Origin: Candidatus Poribacteria bacterium
GTDB taxonomy: Bacteria > Poribacteria > WGA-4E > GCA-2687025
DNA: 50,342 nucleotides
Direction: 5' to 3'
Assembly (NCBI GenBank): GCA_016866785.1
Contig: VGLH01000012.1
Location: forward strand, 1 to 50,342
Shown: piece by piece, positions 8,516-18,654 of the stretch
Layout: each line of letters begins with the position of its first letter
Numbering within the stretch: position 1 is the stretch's first letter
Made by a program: the position numbers and the translations under genes
Notes under the pieces: model-generated
Seen by the model: the letters and a program-made list of their open reading frames with translations, nothing else
What the model was told of the DNA's origin: nothing
The model's database searches: none

Positions 8516-8931
8516 CATTCCTCCCAATCACGCTGCAGCGAACCCAGGTCATCCAGCCCGATCCGTGGGACAAGATGGCGCGCGTACCCGAACTCGCGCC
8601 CGTCCGGGTCCTTCTCAATGCGCTCGGCGCATTCCCGAGCCCTGCTCAACAACGCGGACACGTCGATGCCATGGAACTTCGGCGCGTAGGCTGCCAGATT
8701 GGTCGAGCCCCGTCGCAGCAGGTTGACGGCTCCGCGCCGGTTCCCGTTCCGCCAGTGGTAGAACCCCACAGACAACTGGATGAGTCCCTGGTAGAAGGGA
8801 CGGCGGTTCTGCCGCCATTCAGAGCGCCAGACCTGCTCGAGCGTCTCATGCGCCTCGAAGAAGAGCTCGCGGTTGAACTCGTCGATTCCTCGACGAATCC
8901 ACTCGATCATGCTCACCGGTACATCGGTCAC
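8515..8931 (-). CDS. DUF309 domain protein
   Basis: Small helical protein of the DUF309 family; no biochemical role is established. The family signature is clear: EFNRELFFEAHETLEQVW, then RPFYQGLIQLSVGFYHWRNGNRRGAVNLLRRG. These contain the conserved E, H, W and Y residues suggestive of a helical-bundle ligand site. The start is taken as the GTG at 8931, whose bases overlap the stop of the rhodanese gene (GTGA), giving 138 residues. The ATG at 8910, immediately before IEWIRRG, is a possible shorter start. The stop overlaps the nfo start. Confidence 0.85.
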   Translation of the reverse strand: MTDVPVSMIEWIRRGIDEFNRELFFEAHETLEQVWRSEWRQNRRPFYQGLIQLSVGFYHWRNGNRRGAVNLLRRGSTNLAAYAPKFHGIDVSALLSRARECAERIEKDPDGREFGYARHLVPRIGLDDLGSLQRDWEE

Positions 8932-9734
8932 CGTGACACTTCGACCAGAGTCGACGGGTGGTTGCCCCACTCCGCCCAGGAACCCGCGTAGTTGCGCACA
9001 CGGGGGAACCCGAGCGCGCGCAGCACCCCGTACAACTGCGCCGAACGAAGACCGCGCTGACAGTAGACGACCACGTCCTTGTCCGGCGTGATCCCGCTGG
9101 ATGAAAGCTCAGCCCGCAGTGCGTCTGTCGCGCGAAGGGACGCGATGCCCGATGCATCGACGGCGAGCGTCCGCACCCAATCGAAGTGTACAGCGCCGGG
9201 AATGTGCCCCGCCTTCTGCGACTCGCGCTCCGCGCCGGAGTACTCGCCGGCAGACCGTGCGTCGACGAACACCACGTCCCCGTCGCCGATCCGCTCCATG
9301 ATCCACTCCATCGAAACGACCGAGGCGCGTTCCCCTCGCGGCGCGTAGGCGACGGAGCCCGACGACTGCATGGCGTTCGTCAGCGGCTTCCCTCTCGAAT
9401 GCCATCGACGGATCCCGCCATCAAGCATGGCGACGCCACTGTGGCAGACTCGATCCAGGAGCTGCAGCGCGCATCCGACCTGCATCAGCGATCCGTCGTC
9501 GTAGAGCACGACTCGATCCGTCGAGCGGATCCCTGCTGCGCTCAGCCAATCGCCGATCCGTCGAGTTGCCGCTGGGCTCGCGAGATCAGGCGAGCAGTGT
9601 CTCGTGACATCGAAGGTCAGGGCGCTTGGAAGGTGGGCTCGGGCAAACAAGGCGGAGGGACGCGCGTCGACGACACATGAACCCTGGGTCGGTTCCCAAG
9701 CGCCGGCATCGACGATCTCCACGGCGTCGATCAC
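8928..9734 (-). CDS. Rhodanese-type sulfurtransferase (thiosulfate/3-mercaptopyruvate)
   Basis: Two tandem rhodanese domains in 268 residues. The first is catalytically inactive-looking (VVDARPSALFARAHLPSALTFD ... VVLYDDGSLMQVG). The second holds the persulfide cysteine in VVYCQRGLRSA, with VDARSAGEYSGAERESQKAGHIPGAVHFDW before it. The CQRGLRS loop is closer to thiosulfate sulfurtransferases than to the CG-S/T-G-V loop of mercaptopyruvate enzymes; the donor is uncertain. The GTG start at 9734 overlaps the iscX stop by 4 bp. Adjacency to iscX suggests a sulfur-donor role in Fe-S or cofactor sulfur transfer, which is inference. Confidence 0.9.
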   Translation of the reverse strand: MIDAVEIVDAGAWEPTQGSCVVDARPSALFARAHLPSALTFDVTRHCSPDLASPAATRRIGDWLSAAGIRSTDRVVLYDDGSLMQVGCALQLLDRVCHSGVAMLDGGIRRWHSRGKPLTNAMQSSGSVAYAPRGERASVVSMEWIMERIGDGDVVFVDARSAGEYSGAERESQKAGHIPGAVHFDWVRTLAVDASGIASLRATDALRAELSSSGITPDKDVVVYCQRGLRSAQLYGVLRALGFPRVRNYAGSWAEWGNHPSTLVEVSR

Positions 9735-9970
9735 CGCTCGACGCCTCTGCCGTCGGTCGGCATCGTGTCCTTCACCTCCTCGTACCAGATCATCTGGATG
9801 GCTTCGAGGGTTCGTTCGTTCGACGCCTCGGGGTCGTCATCGAAGCGTTCCAGTTGGCAGATCCAGCGATGGAGAGTGGGGAAACTGATCGAGAGCACAT
9901 CGATGTCTGGATGCGCATCGATCAAGTCGAGGGCGATGTCCTCATGGTCTTCCCAAGTCAGCTTTGCCAT
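9731..9970 (-). CDS. iscX: Fe-S cluster assembly protein IscX
   Basis: Small acidic protein of 79 residues that matches IscX (YfhJ): LTWEDHEDIALDLIDAHPDIDVLSISFPTLH, then RWICQLERFDDDPEASNERTLEAI, ending in an acidic helix. In E. coli IscX binds IscS and iron and tunes Fe-S assembly, and is normally the last gene of the isc operon. No iscS, iscU, hscA or fdx is present here. Instead it sits between nuoI and a sulfurtransferase, in a run of Fe-S protein genes. The C-terminus is about a dozen residues longer than the E. coli protein. No clear Shine-Dalgarno precedes the ATG. Its stop overlaps the rhodanese start. Confidence 0.92.
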   Translation of the reverse strand: MAKLTWEDHEDIALDLIDAHPDIDVLSISFPTLHRWICQLERFDDDPEASNERTLEAIQMIWYEEVKDTMPTDGRGVER

Positions 9971-10064
9971 GGAGTCGCTCGCAAAGGGTTCAGCTCAGAT
10001 AGGGGCGACACGTGGCACGCGCTACGGGCGCGTCTACGGTCAGCCCTGAATCGTCCGTGGCTTG

Positions 10065-10559
10065 TCAGGCGGCGTCGCCCTTGCGGCTGCCCTTGGCGGC
10101 GGAGCCCACGGGCGCGCCCCAGGGCTTGGCGAACTCGTAGATCAGGTCGTTTCGGTCGTAGGTCGCGTACTCGAAGTCCTTGGTCATCTTCAGGCATTCC
10201 GTTGGGCACGCCTCGGTGCAGAGCCCGCAATACATGCACTGGGACATGTCGATGTCGAACCGCGACGCGTTCCGCCGGATGGGCATGCCGCCGGAGGTCG
10301 TCGCGAACTGCATCCCCTTGGGAGCCTCTTCGTACTCGATGTGGATGCAATCGACCGGGCAGTCACGCTGACAGGCGAGGCAGACGACGCAGTCCTCGAA
10401 GTGGTTGTGCAGTCTGCCGCGGTACCCGTCTGGAATCCGTGGTCGCTCTTCCGGGTACTGGAGCGTCACGGCTGGAGTGAAGAACTCCTTGATGGTGATT
10501 CGCATTCCCACCATGGCTGTCCAGACGCCCGCGTAGATGTTCCGGATGTATTGACGCAT
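10065..10559 (-). CDS. nuoI: NADH-quinone oxidoreductase subunit I (NuoI)
   Basis: Complex I peripheral-arm ferredoxin carrying two 4Fe-4S clusters that pass electrons towards NuoB. The protein has 164 residues. The first cluster motif is C57-x2-C60-x2-C63-x3-C67 (CVVCLACQRDCP), the second C108-x2-C111-x2-C114-x3-C118 (CMYCGLCTEACP). The N-terminal amphipathic region with KEFFTPAVTLQYPEERP is typical of NuoI. No other nuo genes adjoin it; thiC precedes it by 18 bp. A second NuoI-like gene lies at 13370-13879. A dedicated ferredoxin role cannot be excluded. Confidence 0.85.
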   Translation of the reverse strand: MRQYIRNIYAGVWTAMVGMRITIKEFFTPAVTLQYPEERPRIPDGYRGRLHNHFEDCVVCLACQRDCPVDCIHIEYEEAPKGMQFATTSGGMPIRRNASRFDIDMSQCMYCGLCTEACPTECLKMTKDFEYATYDRNDLIYEFAKPWGAPVGSAAKGSRKGDAA

Positions 10560-10577
10560 CTCGCGTACGATCTCCTG

Positions 10578-12305
<1,728 letters not shown>

Positions 12306-12345
12306 TCAGCCGTGAGCGAAGCGCCAGCCCCTGCAAAGCTGAATA

Positions 12346-13416
12346 CTAGCCGCCAATCCGCGACATGTTGCGGTCGGGACGAACGAACCCCGCCACGTTG
12401 ATCATGTGTCCCCGCTCCTTGCCGGCGACGGCGTTGACCAGAGCCCGAGCGATCCGGTCGTCATCGGAACCGTCGCGGAGCATCTCGCGGAAATCGGTCT
12501 CCTGGACCGCGAACAGGCAGGTTCGCAGTTTTCCGTCGGCTGTCAATCGGATGCGGTCGCAGCGGTCGCAGAACGGGTCGGTGACCGAGGCGATGATCCC
12601 GATGCGCCCTCTGCCGTCCACAAACGCGAAATCCTCGGAGGGGCTGCTCCCACGTCCATCGACCGGTTCCAGCGGATAGACGGCGTTGATGCGGGAGAGG
12701 ATCTCTTTCCGTGACAGCAGCTTCGTCCGATCCCATGCGCCGTCGCCATCCAGCGGCATGTATTCGATGAAGCGCACGACGATGGGGCGCTCGCGCGCCA
12801 ATCGGGCGAAGTCGATCAGTTCGCGTTCCGAGATTCCCGCCATGGCGACGACGTTCACCTTGAGCGGCGTGAATCCCGCCTCCAGTGCGGCGTCGATGCC
12901 ATCCAGAACCGCATGGAGGGCGTCGCGGCGGGTTAGTTGGGCGAACAGATCGCGGTCCATCGTGTCGAGGCTGACGTTCAGTCGGTGAAGTCCCGCGTCG
13001 CGCAGGGGTCCGGCGAGCTCGTCGAGACGAACGCCGTTCGTCGTAAGGGCGAGGTCCTCGACGCCCTCGATCTCGCCGATGGCTTTCACGAGGCGCGGCA
13101 ACTGACGCCGGACGAGCGGCTCGCCGCCTGTGAGCCGAACCTTGCGGATGCCGAGTCGAACCGCGATTCGAGTGAACCGCTCGATCTCGCCGAACGTGAG
13201 CACCTCGGAGCGGTCGTAGAACGTCATCTCTTCGGGCATGCAGTAGACGCACCGGAAGTTGCAGCGGTCCGTCACGGACACGCGCATGTTCCGAATCACT
13301 CGCCCGAATCCGTCCGAGAGATGGTCGGGAAGCGGGGCGTCCGGGTCCGACGTGGCTACGCCTGGTCTCTCACCGGCGCGCCATGTAGTCGGGATCGAGG
13401 TCCATTCGTGGCTCAT
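12346..13416 (-). CDS. moaA: GTP 3',8-cyclase MoaA
   Basis: First step of molybdenum-cofactor synthesis: radical SAM conversion of GTP to 3',8-cyclo-GTP. The protein has 356 residues. The N-terminal radical-SAM cluster is C52-x3-C56-x2-C59 in TDRCNFRCVYCMP. The C-terminal substrate-binding cluster is CDRCDRIRLTADGKLRTC (C-x2-C-x13-C). The protein ends in Gly-Gly, as required for MoaA activity. RLTGGEPLVRR and KVNVVAMAGISERELIDFA are typical. The ATG start at 13416 lies within the end of the NuoI-like gene, an overlap of 47 bp; no later start retains the RVSVTDRCNF segment with a normal lead-in. mobB is elsewhere in the window. Confidence 0.96.
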   Translation of the reverse strand: MSHEWTSIPTTWRAGERPGVATSDPDAPLPDHLSDGFGRVIRNMRVSVTDRCNFRCVYCMPEEMTFYDRSEVLTFGEIERFTRIAVRLGIRKVRLTGGEPLVRRQLPRLVKAIGEIEGVEDLALTTNGVRLDELAGPLRDAGLHRLNVSLDTMDRDLFAQLTRRDALHAVLDGIDAALEAGFTPLKVNVVAMAGISERELIDFARLARERPIVVRFIEYMPLDGDGAWDRTKLLSRKEILSRINAVYPLEPVDGRGSSPSEDFAFVDGRGRIGIIASVTDPFCDRCDRIRLTADGKLRTCLFAVQETDFREMLRDGSDDDRIARALVNAVAGKERGHMINVAGFVRPDRNMSRIGG

Positions 13417-13879
13417 GGCTCAGGAGCCGTTCTCTGTCGAAGATGAAGTCCTCGCGACGACCGAAGACGGGAACCGTGACGTTCGTGTCCATCCGGATCG
13501 CATCCTCGGGGCACGCCTCGACGCAGTAGCCGCAGAAGATGCACCGGAGCTCGTTGATCTCGAACACGGCGGGCATCTTCTCACGGTCTGCCCACTCCGC
13601 CGGCGTCGGCTGGGCGGCGATCGTGATGCAGTTCGCCGGGCACGCCGTCGCGCACATGAAGCACGCGACGCATTTGACGCGCCCCTGGGAGTCCTTCGTC
13701 AGCCGGTGCATGCCGCGGTAGCGTTCCGGGTTCGGGCGGAGGTGCTCGGGACGCGTCTCAGGGTACTGGATTGTCTCTTTCTTGGCGGGGATGTGGCGCA
13801 GCGTCGTGGCGAGCCCGCGGAACACTGCGGGGACGTACATCCTCTCCCACCAGCCCATTTCGTGCGTCTGTTGCTTCAC
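13370..13879 (-). CDS. NuoI-like 2x[4Fe-4S] protein (second copy)
   Basis: Complex I subunit-I-family ferredoxin of 169 residues. Cluster motifs are C70-x2-C73-x2-C76-x3-C80 (CVACFMCATACP) and C113-x2-C116-x2-C119-x3-C123 (CIFCGYCVEACP). Around them are ETIQYPETRPEHLRPNPERYRGMHRL and KMPAVFEINELRC, which resemble the NuoI of nuo operons in many Acidobacteria and Deltaproteobacteria. The GTG at 13879 is chosen because GAGGAG lies 6 bases upstream; a TTG at 13885 would sit directly on that site. The protein differs clearly from the other NuoI at 10065-10559 and is not a recent duplicate. Whether it serves complex I or another oxidoreductase is unknown. Confidence 0.85.
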   Translation of the reverse strand: MKQQTHEMGWWERMYVPAVFRGLATTLRHIPAKKETIQYPETRPEHLRPNPERYRGMHRLTKDSQGRVKCVACFMCATACPANCITIAAQPTPAEWADREKMPAVFEINELRCIFCGYCVEACPEDAIRMDTNVTVPVFGRREDFIFDRERLLSHEPRMDLDPDYMARR

Positions 13880-13915
13880 CGACAACTCCTCGCGGACGGT
13901 TGGGACACTCCGTCG

Positions 13916-15124
13916 TCAATATATGCCGTATTCGGTCAGCATGTCCAGTGCAGCTGCCATGTTGACGGGCGGGACACTCGCCTCGACGATTGGGCACGGG
14001 CTCCAGATGAGCCCGCCGCCAGGCGCGAATGCGTCGAGCGTACGCTTCACGGCGTCCTGGGCGTTCTCTTCGGTTCCAAGGAGGAACACTTCCGGTTCCG
14101 TGGTCGTCGCGCCAACAAAGGTCAGCGAGTCGCCGTACTCACGCTTCAAGTAACGGTCATCCACCTGGGTGGCGCTCCGAGGCGCGAGTCCGACGACACG
14201 AACCCCTTCGCGGATGAGAAGGGGTAGGACCTCGTGACGGTACGAAGGGCAGAAGAGCGCGATGTGCGCATCTGCCCGGATGCGTCGGATCGCTCCCAAG
14301 ACGTCGCGCCAGAAGGGCACCAGCAGGTCCTCGACCTCGGCGTCGTCGAGCGGAAGTCCCGGAACGATCTCGAGCCGTTCCGATTCGGCAACGATCAGCG
14401 GTTCCAGGTCGCTGAGGAGCGGATCCGCCAGTCGGGTTTCCCAATACCGCGATTTCGTCTCGCTGACGCGCTCGAGGATCGACGCGGTGGGCCCGGAACC
14501 GGTGGCGAGGTCTCGCAGCACGTCCGACGCGCCCCGCAGCCGCAGAGCCGTCTCGAGAACGCCGCCGCCAAGCCCGCGCACGACGGACACTCGCCCGTCC
14601 CGGGTCGGGGTACCCAGCCAGCGCAGCGGATCCTCCGGGTCGGGCAGACGGAACGCCGTGGCGTGATCGACGGACACGGGCCCGGACAGTGGCGAACGCT
14701 CGATGGTGTAGTGGGGCTCGGCGCTTTCCCGTCGCCATACAACGCCCCAGTCGTCCTCGACTCGCTCGAAAGTCTGCGTCCGGGCGTCGGCTCCGCTTGC
14801 CGATGACTGGAAGGACTTCGTGCGCCACTCGTAGCGAGCGTCGCCGTAGTCGTCAGGCGGGATGAACGACCCATCGGATGGTCTGAGGAGCGCGAGAGCG
14901 AGGTCGTATCGCTCGATCAGTGCCTCGTGCGGCGACGCCAGTCGCTGGATGTCGTTCGCGACCGACTGGGTTCGGTCGTCGATCCGAAGGTGATCGAGGA
15001 GTCGATCATGGGCTTCGACACGGAACCCCGTGAATCCGGTCGCGCCCCCGTCGATCGGGACGCGATCGGGCTCGCGGTGGGCGAGCGCACAGTCCACGCG
15101 CGCGCGAGCGTCGAGCTGAGGCAT
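13916..15124 (-). CDS. Uroporphyrinogen decarboxylase-family protein (URO-D superfamily)
   Basis: Protein of 402 residues of the URO-D/corrinoid-methyltransferase superfamily. It opens with RARVDCALAHREPDRVPIDGGATGFTG, the usual lead-in of these TIM-barrel proteins. The middle contains EDDWGVVWRR and LPDPEDPLRWLG. The C-terminal part has PSYRHEVLPLLIREGVRVVGLAPRS and a closing GGGLIWSPCPIVEASVPPVNMAAALD. It lacks the overall look of the haem-pathway HemE and is better called URO-D-like, possibly a methyltransferase; the substrate is unknown. The ATG at 15124 follows the HEAT-repeat gene by 6 bp with AGGG upstream. Confidence 0.75.
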   Translation of the reverse strand: MPQLDARARVDCALAHREPDRVPIDGGATGFTGFRVEAHDRLLDHLRIDDRTQSVANDIQRLASPHEALIERYDLALALLRPSDGSFIPPDDYGDARYEWRTKSFQSSASGADARTQTFERVEDDWGVVWRRESAEPHYTIERSPLSGPVSVDHATAFRLPDPEDPLRWLGTPTRDGRVSVVRGLGGGVLETALRLRGASDVLRDLATGSGPTASILERVSETKSRYWETRLADPLLSDLEPLIVAESERLEIVPGLPLDDAEVEDLLVPFWRDVLGAIRRIRADAHIALFCPSYRHEVLPLLIREGVRVVGLAPRSATQVDDRYLKREYGDSLTFVGATTTEPEVFLLGTEENAQDAVKRTLDAFAPGGGLIWSPCPIVEASVPPVNMAAALDMLTEYGIY

Positions 15125-15130
15125 GTCGCC

Positions 15131-15649
15131 CTAGACTCGCGGTCGTTCGCGCAGCCGGTTCACGGCGAGCTTGGCTTCCCAGCGAACGGCGGGGGTCTCA
15201 TCCATGTCGCGGGCGATCACTTCGAGCGCCTGCCGAGCGGAGACATTCCTCACGGCGGTCAAGGCTTGGATGGCAGCCCGTCGAGCCCCTACCGTGCCCT
15301 CGCGCACGACTGCGAGAAGGGGATCGACAGCGGATTCGCCGATCATGCCCAAGGCGCGCACCGCTTCTTGGCGCACCGCGCCATTGGGGTCGTCCAGCAC
15401 CGTGACGAGGGCTGACACAGCCCTGCTGTCTCGGATCGCGCCGAGGCACTTGGCCGCCTGACCGCGCAGGTAGTGGTCATCCTCTTCGAGTAGAACGATC
15501 AGCGAATCGACCGCCTCCTCGCCGAGCTCGACCAGCGCGCGCGACGCCGTGTACCGGACGTTCCAGTCCGGGTCGCGCAGTCGGACCAACTGAGATTCGA
15601 GGTCCTTCGGCGCCCGATCCGCACCGGATCCAACCTTTGCCTGTCTCAT
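15131..15649 (-). CDS. HEAT-repeat protein
   Basis: Protein of 172 residues made mostly of HEAT/PBS-lyase-type helical repeats of about 31 residues. Successive repeat units are LRDPDWNVRYTASRALVELG, LEEDDHYLRGQAAKCLGAIRD, LDDPNGAVRQEAVRALGMIG and VREGTVGARRAAIQALTAVRN. The charged N-terminus has no signal peptide, so it is probably a cytoplasmic protein-binding scaffold. The ATG at 15649 has GGAG 7 bases upstream. Partner and role are unknown; it lies between the DUF167 and URO-D-like genes in the same transcription unit. Confidence 0.85.
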   Translation of the reverse strand: MRQAKVGSGADRAPKDLESQLVRLRDPDWNVRYTASRALVELGEEAVDSLIVLLEEDDHYLRGQAAKCLGAIRDSRAVSALVTVLDDPNGAVRQEAVRALGMIGESAVDPLLAVVREGTVGARRAAIQALTAVRNVSARQALEVIARDMDETPAVRWEAKLAVNRLRERPRV

Positions 15650-15677
15650 CTTGGTGCTCCACCTCGGGCAGTTCGCC

Positions 15678-15905
15678 CTAACCGTCGTCGACGCAGATCA
15701 GCTTCCTCGGCGACGTCTCGCCCGTCATGATCCGGACCTGCGACGGGCGGACGCTCAGATTGTCGGCAATCACTCGCAGGAGCTCCCGGTTCGCCTTGCC
15801 GCGCTCGCGAGTCGCGTGAACCCAGACCTTCGCATCGCCGTCCGGGAGCCACTCCAACGCTTGTCGCGAGGACTTGGCGACAACGACCACCCAGAACGTG
15901 CGCAT
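15678..15905 (-). CDS. DUF167 (YggU-family) protein
   Basis: Small protein of 75 residues matching the DUF167/YggU family: DAKVWVHATRERGKANRELLRVIADNLSVRPSQVRIMTGETSPRKLICVD. This includes the conserved basic-residue-rich KAN-E-L helix and the GETSR-K-type turn. The molecular role of the family is not established. The ATG at 15905 has AGGAG 7 bases upstream, and a candidate promoter lies about 25 bp further up, so it probably leads the long minus-strand gene run. Confidence 0.88.
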   Translation of the reverse strand: MRTFWVVVVAKSSRQALEWLPDGDAKVWVHATRERGKANRELLRVIADNLSVRPSQVRIMTGETSPRKLICVDDG

Positions 15906-15926
15906 ACGTTCGCTCCTGATGCGCTC

Positions 15927-15955
15927 AGTCTATCACGCGAGACCCGTCGCCACAA
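15927..15955 (-). promoter_or_regulatory. Candidate promoter for the DUF167-to-glycerophosphodiesterase gene run
   Basis: On the minus strand, a -35-like TTGTGG (15955-15950) and a -10-like TAGACT (15932-15927) are spaced by 17 bp, with TGA before the -10 forming an extended -10. It lies in the 84-bp gap between glnD and the DUF167 gene. The -35 match is weak. Read by eye; untested. Confidence 0.4.
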
Positions 15956-15989
15956 CGGGCGGGCGGCGCCGAGTACGCTGAGACGCCGA

Positions 15990-18644
15990 TCAGTCGCTGA
16001 GTGCGTCCGTCACCGCGTCGACGATCTCCTGCAGTCGGTTCGCGTCGCGAACCCGCTTCCTGTCTGCGTCGGTGACGTAGAAGACATCCACGGCGCGGAA
16101 CGCCTCCGTCGATATCTTGGCGAGCGAGATATCCAATCCCAGTTCGCTCAACGCGTGCGCGATTCGGTACAGCAACCCGACGCGGTCGTTCGTACGCACG
16201 TCGATGATCGTGTAGTCCCGGGAATCCTCGTTGTTCGCCCGGACCACCGTCTCGATGGGAACCGTGCGGTGCTGCGGCTTCGATCTGCGACGAGCGTGCG
16301 ACGCCAGCAGCGCCTCGATGTCCAGCTCGCCTGCATCCACGGCGATCAGGCGTTCCTCCAAGTGCTTGACCCGATCCTCATCGATGGACAGACCGGTCGC
16401 CCCGTCCGCCACGTGGAGCGTGTCCACGGCAATGCCGTCCTGCCGCGTGTTCAGGTCCGCGGATAGAATGCTCACGCGATCTGATGCAAGCACGCCTGCG
16501 ATGTCCGCGAACAGACCGTGACGGTCGCGTGCTGCGAACACGATTGATGAGTAGTTGTGCGAACACTCGAACATCTTGATGACGCAGCTTCCGTGAGAGA
16601 GCTCGCTCACGGCGCGGACCTGCGCTTCGATCTCCGCCGGCGTAAAGAACGCCATACGCTCCAGTCCCATCGCGGCGAAGTGGGATTCGAGGGAACCGTG
16701 CCAGTCGGGGCCCATCTGCTCCTTCACGCGCGCGAGCACGACATGCGCCTCGTTCGGGTCGAGGTGAAGCTCGCCGCGATACAGGCGCATCGCTCGATTG
16801 TAGAGCCGCTGTACGAGGGTCGCGGTCCAGTCGGTCCACAGCTCCGGGTTCACGGCGCGTATGTCAGCGTACGTCATGAGATACAGCATCTGGAGACGCT
16901 CTGGCGTTTGGACCACGTCGACGAAACGCTGAATCGTCTCCGGGTCGTCGAGGTTCCGACGCTGCGCCGTGTGGGACATCGTGAGGTGCTCTCGGACTAG
17001 GAACCGGATATCGTCCCGCTGCGTCTCCGATAGCTGAGCCAGGCGACCAACAGCCGACTCGACGAGCGCCCATCCTCGCTCCACATGACCGCCCTCTCCG
17101 TCTACTCCCTTGCCTATATCGTGCAGCAGCAGAGAGATCCTGAGAGCCACTCGCTGAGCGTCGGTTAGTTCTTCGAGCACCTCGCTCAGCGACCGACCAT
17201 GGTGGAGGGGAGCCACGACGCTCGTGTCCAGGTTCTCGATGGCAAGCAGCGAGTGTTCGTCTACGGTGAAACGATGGTAGTAGTCGTACCGCACCAGGGC
17301 TCGGAGCTTCTCGAACTCCGGCATGAGCCAGCCGAGAACGCCGAGATGGTGCATGTCGCGGAGCGTTTCGCCCACATGGTCGCGCTTGGCAAGGAGCCGA
17401 AGCCACCCCGTGACGGCAGGCTCGGTCGGCTCGACCGGCACGGTGAAGGCGTCGACGATCTGCTGCCTCGTCCCGACACTCAGGGGCAGTCCTCGCTCGG
17501 ATCGATGGTTGAGCAAGGAGAGCAACAGAGCGTCGGCTGCCTCGCGGGACGTGCACCTGCCCAACGCGCCGCGTTCGAGCCGCACACGTTGTCGGAGCTC
17601 GATGACGCCAGGCGCGATGCGACGGCTCTGGATGCGATCGACGAGTCGTCGCCAAGAGCTCCACTCCCATCGGCTCTGCATGATGATGATGCGAGCGCAT
17701 TCGTGGAGCCATTGGATGTGGCGGAAGAAGTCGCGCATCAAGCGCTCTTCCGCGAGGCGATCCTCCTCGTCGACGTACCCGAGCGCCTTGGCGACGTGCT
17801 CCTGCATGGCGAACGTCAGGACATCGCTCCTCCGCTTCGCCAGGTAGTGGAGCTCGTTGCGGACGCGCCACACGAAGTCGAGTGCGTCGCCGAACGCGTC
17901 GAACGCCGGTTCCGGCAACACACCATGCGAGACGAGCTCCCGCATATCCCAGATGCCGAAGCGAGCTCGGGCGACCCAGCGCGCCGTGTGCACCTCACGC
18001 AATCCGCCGATGCCGAGTTTGATGTCGGGCTCCAGCACGTACACGGTGGCGGAGGGGTCGCCCATGGTCGTCCGCCAATCGTGCACCTTCTCGTCGATGA
18101 AGCCGCGAACGCCTCGGCGCATGGCTCGGTTTTGGATCTCGCTCTCGTATTCTGCCCAAAGCCGGCGGCTGCCGGTGATATACCGTCCCTCCAGCATCGC
18201 AGTGCGTGCATCGACATCGGCGTACGCCGACTGCTTGCAGTCCCGGATCGTTCGTACGGCGTGACCAACTTCGAATCCGATGTCCCAAAGAGCCGTGATC
18301 AGCAGGCTGGAGAACTCCTCGAGGGACTTCCGAGGGCATCTCTCGGGAGCGTGGAGAATGAGGACGTCCAGATCGGAGTGGGGGTTCAGCTCAGCACGAC
18401 CATACCCACCGAGGGCAATGAGAGTGAGAGACGCTTCGTCGCTGATGACGCCTTGATGGATGGCGCTCGTGTGGAGCCGTCGGATGACGGTGTCGGCGAG
18501 CTCGGTATGCTCCTGGACGATCTCGCTCCCGGTCACGTACACGCCATCGGAATGGTATCGATGGCGCGCCATGATGCGCTCGACACTCGTCTCGACGAAC
18601 GCGCGCAGCGTCGTCACATCGGAGCTCAAAGACGGGGGCATCAT
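15990..18644 (-). CDS. glnD: [Protein-PII] uridylyltransferase/uridylyl-removing enzyme GlnD
   Basis: Nitrogen-status sensor that uridylylates PII proteins when glutamine is low and removes UMP when it is high. The protein has 884 residues, a full-length GlnD. The nucleotidyltransferase domain has GGYGRAELNPHSDLDVL (residues 79-95, with the catalytic SDLD). The PII-UTase helical domain follows. The HD hydrolase domain shows LLHDIGKGVDGEGGHVERG. Two C-terminal ACT domains (SIVFAARDRHGLFADIAGVL and IDVRTNDRVGLLYRIAHAL) sense glutamine. The first ATG at 18644 is chosen for AGGG 7 bases upstream, 10 bp after the preceding stop. No glnB or amtB is in the window. Confidence 0.95.
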   Translation of the reverse strand: MMPPSLSSDVTTLRAFVETSVERIMARHRYHSDGVYVTGSEIVQEHTELADTVIRRLHTSAIHQGVISDEASLTLIALGGYGRAELNPHSDLDVLILHAPERCPRKSLEEFSSLLITALWDIGFEVGHAVRTIRDCKQSAYADVDARTAMLEGRYITGSRRLWAEYESEIQNRAMRRGVRGFIDEKVHDWRTTMGDPSATVYVLEPDIKLGIGGLREVHTARWVARARFGIWDMRELVSHGVLPEPAFDAFGDALDFVWRVRNELHYLAKRRSDVLTFAMQEHVAKALGYVDEEDRLAEERLMRDFFRHIQWLHECARIIIMQSRWEWSSWRRLVDRIQSRRIAPGVIELRQRVRLERGALGRCTSREAADALLLSLLNHRSERGLPLSVGTRQQIVDAFTVPVEPTEPAVTGWLRLLAKRDHVGETLRDMHHLGVLGWLMPEFEKLRALVRYDYYHRFTVDEHSLLAIENLDTSVVAPLHHGRSLSEVLEELTDAQRVALRISLLLHDIGKGVDGEGGHVERGWALVESAVGRLAQLSETQRDDIRFLVREHLTMSHTAQRRNLDDPETIQRFVDVVQTPERLQMLYLMTYADIRAVNPELWTDWTATLVQRLYNRAMRLYRGELHLDPNEAHVVLARVKEQMGPDWHGSLESHFAAMGLERMAFFTPAEIEAQVRAVSELSHGSCVIKMFECSHNYSSIVFAARDRHGLFADIAGVLASDRVSILSADLNTRQDGIAVDTLHVADGATGLSIDEDRVKHLEERLIAVDAGELDIEALLASHARRRSKPQHRTVPIETVVRANNEDSRDYTIIDVRTNDRVGLLYRIAHALSELGLDISLAKISTEAFRAVDVFYVTDADRKRVRDANRLQEIVDAVTDALSD

Positions 18645-18654
18645 CGTGCGTCCC

